DNA from: Leadbetterella lacunae
GTDB taxonomy: Bacteria; Bacteroidota; Bacteroidia; Cytophagales; Spirosomataceae
Direction of reading: 5' to 3'
Assembly: GCF_042649125.1 (NCBI RefSeq)
Contig: NZ_JBHRYQ010000001.1
Location: 3,968,001 to 4,032,000 of the forward strand
DNA length: 64,000 bases
The first letter of the stretch is position 1. Every line of letters begins with the position of its first letter. The notes below the pieces were generated by a model that did not search any database, was not told the origin of the DNA, and was given only the letters and a program-made list of their open reading frames with translations. This document shows, piece after piece, positions 58,692 to 64,000 of the stretch. The position numbers were made by a program, and so were the translations under genes.

Positions 58692-60356
58692 ATGAGCGAA
58701 CAAATTATCTTCTCGATGGCAGGCGTAAATAAAATTATACCTCCTAATCGACAAGTTTTAAAAAACATATATCTTTCATTTTTTTACGGTGCCAAAATAG
58801 GTGTTTTAGGTTTAAATGGTTCTGGAAAATCCACTTTGTTACGAGTGATAGCTGGAATAGACAAAAGCATTCAAGGAGAAGTTGTATTTTCTCCAGGCTA
58901 TTCGGTGGGTATGCTCGAGCAAGAGCCCGTGCTTGATCCAACTAAAACTGTAAAGGAAGTAGTAGAGGAAGGCGTACAAGAAGTAGTTAATTTATTAAAA
59001 GAATTTGATGAGATAAACAATGCTTTTGCTGAACCAGATGCTGATTTTGATAAGCTAATGGAACGCCAAGGCGATGTACAAGAAAAACTTGACGCAGCAG
59101 ATGCTTGGGAACTTGACAGTAGGCTTGAGCGAGCAATGGATGCACTTAGGTGTCCGCCATCTGATGCCTTAATAGGTACTTTGTCAGGAGGAGAAAAAAG
59201 ACGTGTGGCTCTTTGTAGGTTGTTGCTTCAGGAGCCAGATGTTTTGCTTTTAGATGAGCCTACTAACCACCTTGACGCTGAGTCAGTTCTGTGGTTAGAG
59301 CAGCACTTGAACCAATACAAAGGAACGGTTATTGCGGTTACCCACGATAGGTATTTCTTGGATAACGTAGCAGGTTGGATTTTGGAATTGGATAGGGGAG
59401 AGGGTATTCCATGGAAAGGAAATTATTCTTCTTGGTTAGAGCAAAAACAAAATCGTTTGGCTCAAGAAGAAAAGTCGCAGTCTAAAAGACAAAAAACCCT
59501 TGAACGCGAGTTAGAGTGGGTAAGAATGAGTCCGAAAGGAAGAATGGCGAAATCTAAGGCCCGTTTGAATGCTTACGATAACTTGATGAGTCAAGATGTT
59601 AAAGAAAAAGACGAAAAATTAGAGCTATTTATACCCCCGGGTCCACGTTTAGGAAACAAGGTGATCGAAGCCACAGGAATAAAGATGGGCTTTGATGATA
59701 GATTGTTATACGAAGAACTTAATTTTAGTCTTCCACCTGCAGGAATTGTCGGAATAGTTGGGCCAAACGGAGCAGGTAAAACCACTCTGTTTAAACTTAT
59801 TACTGGGCAATTGAAACCTTTGGAAGGAACTTTTGAAGTTGGAGAAACTGTGCAGATAGCTTATGTGGATCAAGAGCATGATAATTTGGATCCCAATAAG
59901 TCTGTTTATGAACTTATTTCGGGAGGAAATGACTGGATTATGTTGGGTAATAAACAAATAAATGCCCGAGCGTATGTGAGTAAGTTTAACTTTGGAGGCG
60001 GCGACCAAGAGAAAAAAATTGGTGTTTTGTCTGGAGGTGAGCGAAATCGTGTACATTTGGCAATGATGCTCAAAGAAGGCGGCAACTTGTTGCTTTTAGA
60101 TGAACCAACCAACGACTTAGACGTAAATACACTAAGAGCTCTTGAAGAAGGATTAGAGAATTTTGCAGGTTGTGCGGTAGTTATTTCCCACGATAGGTGG
60201 TTCCTTGACCGCGTGTCAACACATATTTTGGCATTTGAAGGAGACTCTAAAGTAGTCTGGTTTGAAGGCAATTTTTCGGAATACGAAGAGAATAGAAAGA
60301 AAAGATTAGGCAACGACCTGACACCAAAGAGAATTAAATACAGAAAATTACAATAA
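58692..60356 (+). CDS. ettA: Energy-dependent translational throttle protein EttA (ABC-F)
   Basis: The 554-residue ABC-F ATPase has two nucleotide-binding domains with no membrane part. Domain 1 carries GLNGSGKST, LSGGEKRR and LLLDEPTNHLD; domain 2 carries GPNGAGKTT, LSGGERNR and LLLDEPTNDLD. The linker has the P-site tRNA interaction motif region ending in MSPKGRMAKSKARLNAYDNL. Length (about 555) and the long arm insertion fit EttA, which binds the ribosomal E site and couples early elongation to ATP/ADP. The next gene starts 8 bp after its stop and is probably co-transcribed. Confidence 0.93.
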   Translation: MSEQIIFSMAGVNKIIPPNRQVLKNIYLSFFYGAKIGVLGLNGSGKSTLLRVIAGIDKSIQGEVVFSPGYSVGMLEQEPVLDPTKTVKEVVEEGVQEVVNLLKEFDEINNAFAEPDADFDKLMERQGDVQEKLDAADAWELDSRLERAMDALRCPPSDALIGTLSGGEKRRVALCRLLLQEPDVLLLDEPTNHLDAESVLWLEQHLNQYKGTVIAVTHDRYFLDNVAGWILELDRGEGIPWKGNYSSWLEQKQNRLAQEEKSQSKRQKTLERELEWVRMSPKGRMAKSKARLNAYDNLMSQDVKEKDEKLELFIPPGPRLGNKVIEATGIKMGFDDRLLYEELNFSLPPAGIVGIVGPNGAGKTTLFKLITGQLKPLEGTFEVGETVQIAYVDQEHDNLDPNKSVYELISGGNDWIMLGNKQINARAYVSKFNFGGGDQEKKIGVLSGGERNRVHLAMMLKEGGNLLLLDEPTNDLDVNTLRALEEGLENFAGCAVVISHDRWFLDRVSTHILAFEGDSKVVWFEGNFSEYEENRKKRLGNDLTPKRIKYRKLQ

Positions 60357-60364
60357 GCGTTATT

Positions 60365-61186
60365 ATGCACCACAGTTGGTTTAAAGGCGATTTTAGTCCC
60401 GCTAATGAAACTAAAGTATTCATAAACGACCTTGGCCTCTTAAGAGGCTATGGTCTTTTTGATTATTTCAGAACCTATAATTTGAAACCATTTCAGTGGG
60501 ATTGGTATTGGGAAAGGTACGAGCGTTCAGCCAAATTGCTGAGAATTCCAAATCCGATTACCAAAGAAGAGGCTTTTGAGGTAGTTACGAAACTCATTGC
60601 GATGCAAGGAGTTCAAGACTGTGCCATCCGTTTTTTGCTTACTGGTGGATATTCCACCGATTCAGTAACTTCTCCAGAACCAAATCTTTTGATAGTTTCA
60701 GAAGAGTTACATCCTTCCAAAGAAGCTGACTACGAGCATGGGATAAAAGTCATCACGCATGAGTATGTACGCGATTTGCCTACTATAAAAAGCATCGATT
60801 ATAAGCACTATATGATTTTACAACAAGACCTTAGAGAGCAAAATGCTTCTGATGTTTTGTTTGTTAAAAATGGCGAAATAAGTGAGTTAAGTCGTAGTAA
60901 TGTTTTTTTAATTAATGGCAAAAAGCTTATTACTCCCAATGAAAATATCTTGGAAGGTATCACGCGTAAAACAGTTTTAGAATTAGCCAAGGCTGACTTT
61001 GAAATAGAATTGCGGGCCGTTACATTGATGGAACTTTTGGCAGCAGAGGAGGTTTTTACTACAAGTACTACCAAAAGGGTTTTGCCAATTTCAAAAGTTG
61101 ATGAGCATATTATTGGTTCAGGTAAAATAGGGGCAAAGACTCAAGCGTTATTAGATAAAATAAATGCTTTGGTCGAGGCCTGGTAA
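60365..61186 (+). CDS. Class IV aminotransferase
   Basis: The 273-residue PLP enzyme belongs to the fold-type IV group (branched-chain aminotransferase, D-amino acid transaminase or aminodeoxychorismate lyase). It has LLRGYGLFDYFRTYN at the N-terminus, IKSIDYKHYMILQQDLRE with the PLP lysine in SIDYKHY, and GEISELSRSNVFLING, then ILEGITRKTVLELA and EVFTTSTTKRVLPI. Which of the three activities it has cannot be decided from sequence by eye. It follows ettA by 8 bp. Confidence 0.87.
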   Translation: MHHSWFKGDFSPANETKVFINDLGLLRGYGLFDYFRTYNLKPFQWDWYWERYERSAKLLRIPNPITKEEAFEVVTKLIAMQGVQDCAIRFLLTGGYSTDSVTSPEPNLLIVSEELHPSKEADYEHGIKVITHEYVRDLPTIKSIDYKHYMILQQDLREQNASDVLFVKNGEISELSRSNVFLINGKKLITPNENILEGITRKTVLELAKADFEIELRAVTLMELLAAEEVFTTSTTKRVLPISKVDEHIIGSGKIGAKTQALLDKINALVEAW

Positions 61187-61234
61187 ATAATTTTATACAA
61201 AACCATTAAATATAAACACACTATAAATTTTAAT

Positions 61235-62248
61235 ATGAGAACACCCCGATATTTTTCGATAGCTATTTTTACTATTCTAGTTATTTTTTCAAATACATCT
61301 TTCTCTCAAAAGATAAATGAAAGTCTATTATTAAAGAATTGGGAAAAAGTAGACATAAAAAGGCCTGATGGAAGTAAGATTTTTGACGAGAGCCTCTTAA
61401 ATGTCAATTTTGATTTAAATTTTATGTCGAAAGATTCGGTTCGAGTAAACTTTGGAGGGCGAGCTCAGGATTTTCATTTTATGGTAAAAGATAGTGTTTT
61501 GAGTTTCAATGACATGAAGTTTAAAATTGAGGTACTTGAAGATATTTCATTGGTTTTGTTACTTCAAAACGAATACGAGCCTTCTCAATCTTACAAATTC
61601 ATTTATATACCAAAAAAATTAAATGACCTTACGTTTACTCCGAGGAGCTATGTTTCTAAAAATGGAGAAATAGTGTACGACTATGTGCCAAATCGTTTGG
61701 AGCCTTATTTTATGAGTAAAAAAATGATGGCTATGGAATATATATTTGAAAATTTCCAGTTTCCAGATTTTAGAAAAGGAGGTTTTGTGGTGAGATTTGT
61801 AGTTACCGAAAAAGGAGATGTAAAAGGCGTAAGAATAGTAGCTTCGTCAAACGATAAGTTTAATAACAAGCTAATTATGGCCGTTAAAAAGACCCAAGGA
61901 AAATGGAAGCCGGCAGAATATTTAGGAGAAAAAGTCAGTGTAAATATGGAGTATGATTTTAATCTAGACTTTACCAATGCGGAGGTTTCATCTGGCGATT
62001 CTTTGGAATTTTCTAAAATGAATTATGAATATGCCACTGAGTTTTTTCAAAGAGGAGCTTATATGCAAGCCGAAAAATACTATTCGAAAGCTTTGAAATA
62101 CAATGTTTTAAATATAGATGCCTATTATCAAAGGGCGGCTACATATATATTATTAAGGAAAAAAGACGAGGCTTGTCAAGACTATCAGCAGCTAATATTT
62201 CTTGAGCAGAAAAAAGCAAAGACTCTTCACGATAAATATTGCAATTAA
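61235..62248 (+). CDS. Exported protein with TonB-C-like domain and TPR repeats
   Basis: The 337-residue protein has an N-terminal signal or anchor (SIAIFTILVIFSNTSFSQ). Its first half is a beta-rich region. Residues about 170-245 resemble the TonB C-terminal domain: FPDFRKGGFVVRFVVTEKGDV, VRIVASSNDKFNNKLIMAVKK and KWKPAEYLGEKVSVNMEYDF (parts quoted). The last ~80 residues hold two TPR-like helical pairs (YEYATEFFQRGAYMQAEKYY, DAYYQRAATYILLRKKDEAC). TonB-C proteins of this type in Bacteroidota are often called energy transducers but may just bind at the outer membrane. The 3' end lies in a hairpin that may terminate the gene on the other strand. Confidence 0.75.
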   Translation: MRTPRYFSIAIFTILVIFSNTSFSQKINESLLLKNWEKVDIKRPDGSKIFDESLLNVNFDLNFMSKDSVRVNFGGRAQDFHFMVKDSVLSFNDMKFKIEVLEDISLVLLLQNEYEPSQSYKFIYIPKKLNDLTFTPRSYVSKNGEIVYDYVPNRLEPYFMSKKMMAMEYIFENFQFPDFRKGGFVVRFVVTEKGDVKGVRIVASSNDKFNNKLIMAVKKTQGKWKPAEYLGEKVSVNMEYDFNLDFTNAEVSSGDSLEFSKMNYEYATEFFQRGAYMQAEKYYSKALKYNVLNIDAYYQRAATYILLRKKDEACQDYQQLIFLEQKKAKTLHDKYCN

Positions 62249-62260
62249 TCGTGAAGGGTC
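62221..62260 (-). terminator. Hairpin at overlapping gene ends, possible terminator of the SDR gene
   Basis: Arms GACTCTTCACGAT (62221-62233) and ATCGTGAAGGGTC (62248-62260) form a 13-bp stem with one G-T pair. The stop codon of the TonB-C/TPR gene is in the loop. On the minus strand a T-rich stretch follows. No T-run exists on the plus strand. Confidence 0.55.
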
Positions 62261-62274
62261 TAAAGCCTAATGTG

Positions 62275-62979
62275 TTATTTTGTTTGAGAAGGTCTTACTT
62301 CTATTTTGCTTGGAAGTGTACGCGGGTTCATTTTTAGTAAATCCATCACCATTTGACCGATATCCTCAGGTTGAATTTTCCAGCTGTCAGAATCTGACGG
62401 TACGTGATCGTTAAAGTGCGTACTCACCGACCCCGGCATTATAGTCGTTACTTTCACCCCATATTTTCTTAAATCGAGCATAATGGCTTGGCTAAAACCT
62501 ACTAGGCCAAATTTGCTGGCATTGTAAGCAGATCCCTTTTCAAAAAAGTTTGTTCCTGCAAGGCTTGATATCGTAATTATGTATCCTTTGTTAGCTTTAA
62601 TTTGTTCCAAACAGATTTTTACGCTGTTAAAAACTCCCGTGAGGTTTATATCGATGGTATCGTTCCATTGCTCCGAGGTCAGGTCTTCTATACTTCCAAA
62701 GTGGCCCACACCAGCATTCGCAATTAAGTAATCTACCTTGCCCCATTTTGTAAGCGTTTCTTCTAAAGCTCTAGACATAGAATTGTAATTTCTTACATCT
62801 GCTGATAGCCCTAATGCTGAGTCAGGAACTATGGTGTTTAGGTGTAGTTCAGCTTCCTTGATATTTACAGCATCTCTGCCGGTAATAGCTACTTTAATAT
62901 TATTTTTAATAAGTTCTTCTGCTATTCCTAGGCCAATACCTTTTGAGCCTCCTGTGATAAACGCTACTTTAGTTTCCAT
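62275..62979 (-). CDS. SDR family oxidoreductase
   Basis: The 234-residue classical SDR has TGGSKGIG (9-16), ANAG (87-90), SSLAG with S138-S139, and YNASK with Y152 and K156. The TGRD after strand 2 suggests NADP(H). The family includes 3-oxoacyl-ACP reductases and sepiapterin-like enzymes. A position next to folA (divergent, 72 bp apart) makes a pterin-reductase-like role thinkable, but nothing in the sequence supports it directly. It is convergent with the TonB-C/TPR gene. Confidence 0.85.
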   Translation of the reverse strand: METKVAFITGGSKGIGLGIAEELIKNNIKVAITGRDAVNIKEAELHLNTIVPDSALGLSADVRNYNSMSRALEETLTKWGKVDYLIANAGVGHFGSIEDLTSEQWNDTIDINLTGVFNSVKICLEQIKANKGYIITISSLAGTNFFEKGSAYNASKFGLVGFSQAIMLDLRKYGVKVTTIMPGSVSTHFNDHVPSDSDSWKIQPEDIGQMVMDLLKMNPRTLPSKIEVRPSQTK

Positions 62980-63051
62980 ATGTGTTTTTTATTATTCTGA
63001 TTCGATATTACAATTATTTAAAGGATATTTGCATAAAATTAGTTTCAAAAA

Positions 63052-63555
63052 ATGAAGGTTTCAATGATAGTGGCGGTGGCAAAAAATGCTGCAATAGGGA
63101 AAGATAACCAATTACTTTGGAGACTTTCGGAAGATCTGAAGTTATTTAAAAAACGAACGATGGGTCACCCCATAATAATGGGACGGAAAACCTTTGATTC
63201 TATTGGGAAAGCCTTGCCCGGAAGACTTAATATCGTGATTTCTAGAAACAAAACGCTAGAGATACCCGGCTGTACAGTGGTTTCTTCTGTAGAAGAGGCT
63301 ATTGACTTTGCGTCAAAAGAACCGAACGTGGAAGAAGTATTTGTGATTGGCGGCGAAAAAATATATGACTTGAGCAGGTCTTTAGCAACTAATCTTTACC
63401 TAACGGTGGTAGATGTAGAATTAGAAGGAGATGCCTTCTTTGAATATCAAGAGTTTTTAGATTGGAAGGTGTTGTCTAAAACAGTATACAAAAAAGACGA
63501 GAAAAACGAATATGACTTTGAAGTATTTGAATTAGAAAAAAATCCCACCTCGTAG
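63052..63555 (+). CDS. folA: Dihydrofolate reductase
   Basis: The 167-residue enzyme reduces dihydrofolate with NADPH. It has IVAVAKNAAIGKDNQLLWRL at the N-terminus (the family AIGxxxxLPW loop, here QLLW), SEDLKLFKKRTMGHPIIMGR with the substrate-binding acidic residue, MGRKTFDSIGKALPGRLNIV, and FVIGGEKIYDLS. The Trp-adjacent proline of many enzymes is replaced by leucine (LLW). Thymidylate synthase (thyA) is not in view. A terminator overlaps its 3' end. Confidence 0.94.
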   Translation: MKVSMIVAVAKNAAIGKDNQLLWRLSEDLKLFKKRTMGHPIIMGRKTFDSIGKALPGRLNIVISRNKTLEIPGCTVVSSVEEAIDFASKEPNVEEVFVIGGEKIYDLSRSLATNLYLTVVDVELEGDAFFEYQEFLDWKVLSKTVYKKDEKNEYDFEVFELEKNPTS

Positions 63556-63575
63556 TAGATTTGAGGTGGGATTTT
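63539..63575. terminator. Bidirectional terminator overlapping the folA stop codon
   Basis: A perfect 13-bp stem (AAAATCCCACCTC with GAGGTGGGATTTT, 11-base loop) lies at the end of folA; the stop codon is in the loop. It also faces the convergent ppc gene. Confidence 0.8.
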
Positions 63576-63579
63576 AGCT

Positions 63580-64000
63580 TTATGCTGAGTTTCTTGAAGC
63601 ATTAATATTACCAAACAGCGATCGAGTAACCATTTTTTCGAAAATTAGTCTAATCTCTTCACTTTGAGTTTCTTCCACTTTTTGTAGGGCATATTGTTGT
63701 ATTGCCAAAAGCGGAAGGACTATCTGTTCTCTGTAATTTACCGAAAGCATTCCGATTTGTTCAGTTTCCATTAGTTCTTTCTGTCCTGATACTAGTAACA
63801 TAGAGTCAAAGCTTTTTTGATACTCTTCTTTCAGAATTTCCCAGAACGGCCCATAAACAGGGTCATTTTTCATGTAACTTGTAAGTGGGAAAAATGATTT
63901 TGAAAGTGCCATCATACTGTTTTGCATGAGGGTTTTAAAATAAAGCGAGTTTTGGTACAGCGAACGAAGTTCTTCTAACTTTCCTTGATTTATTTTTTCT
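63580..64000 (-). CDS. ppc: Phosphoenolpyruvate carboxylase, C-terminal part (partial)
   Basis: The frame stays open to the right window edge and gives about 139 residues of the C-terminus. It contains KLEELRSLYQNSLYFKTLM, ALSKSFFPLTSYM, FWEILKEEYQKSFDSMLLVS and SGQKELMETEQ, then a long helix ending in NINASRNSA. These match the last helical part of PEP carboxylase, which forms oxaloacetate from PEP and bicarbonate. The catalytic residues are outside the window. An in-frame ATG at 63927 is internal, not the start. Confidence 0.85.
   Translation of the reverse strand, partial: EKINQGKLEELRSLYQNSLYFKTLMQNSMMALSKSFFPLTSYMKNDPVYGPFWEILKEEYQKSFDSMLLVSGQKELMETEQIGMLSVNYREQIVLPLLAIQQYALQKVEETQSEEIRLIFEKMVTRSLFGNINASRNSA

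Overview
The window is a gene-dense, AT-rich stretch from a member of the Bacteroidota, most likely order Cytophagales. The evidence is the gene complement (an outer-membrane barrel/plug protein, DUF1080, DUF1573, DUF349 and YceI proteins, a fused E1 dehydrogenase, S9 and S41 peptidases). Three promoters also fit TTG-N18-20-TAnnTTTG, the Bacteroidota housekeeping consensus, at 19709-19739 (LacI gene), 27661-27689 (upp) and 43953-43981 (tRNA-His). Shine-Dalgarno sequences are weak, as is usual in this phylum. No phage, plasmid or rRNA genes are seen, so this is ordinary chromosome with one striking repeat locus.

Layout. 1-4257: the start of a class V aminotransferase-like gene, a large outer-membrane protein read from a TTG codon, and a divergent secreted protein. 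4258-6353: two tandem arrays of a ~91-bp unit flanking a RAYT-type (REP-associated tyrosine) HUH transposase. Each unit carries two inverted, related palindromes. 6354-14460: minus-strand operons, namely SDR plus secreted Gfo/Idh oxidoreductase, then M20 peptidase-murQ-VWA/BatA-like (overlapping genes), then a fused alpha/beta E1 dehydrogenase. 14729-25686: mostly plus-strand genes including DUF1573, ATP-grasp, GreA-like, a membrane protein (minus), sugar-phosphate isomerase, LacI, prolyl oligopeptidase, Fic and a sterol desaturase-like protein.

25713-42996: MFS transporter and upp, a lone rpsJ, ispE, atpA-atpG, hemB, MoxR, prmC, DUF1080, FMN reductase, AlkD-like, class II aldolase, Dabb protein, S41 peptidase, DUF2130 coiled coil and an FAH-family hydrolase. 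43002-49473: SDR, tRNA-His, an Anbu proteasome-homologue cluster (alpha-E, Anbu, transglutaminase), glmM and a glycosyltransferase. 49498-64000: lgt, argC-argD, an AgcS symporter, YceI, an ATP-grasp/HAD fusion next to WbqC, DUF349, ettA, a class IV aminotransferase, a TonB-C/TPR protein, SDR, folA, and the 3' end of a PEP carboxylase gene.

The most unusual features are the REP/RAYT locus, whose two palindrome types differ by compensatory base-pair changes; the Anbu cluster without its usual ATP-grasp partner in view; and the ATP-grasp/HAD-WbqC pair. All functional calls rest on motif recognition by eye; no database search was run.
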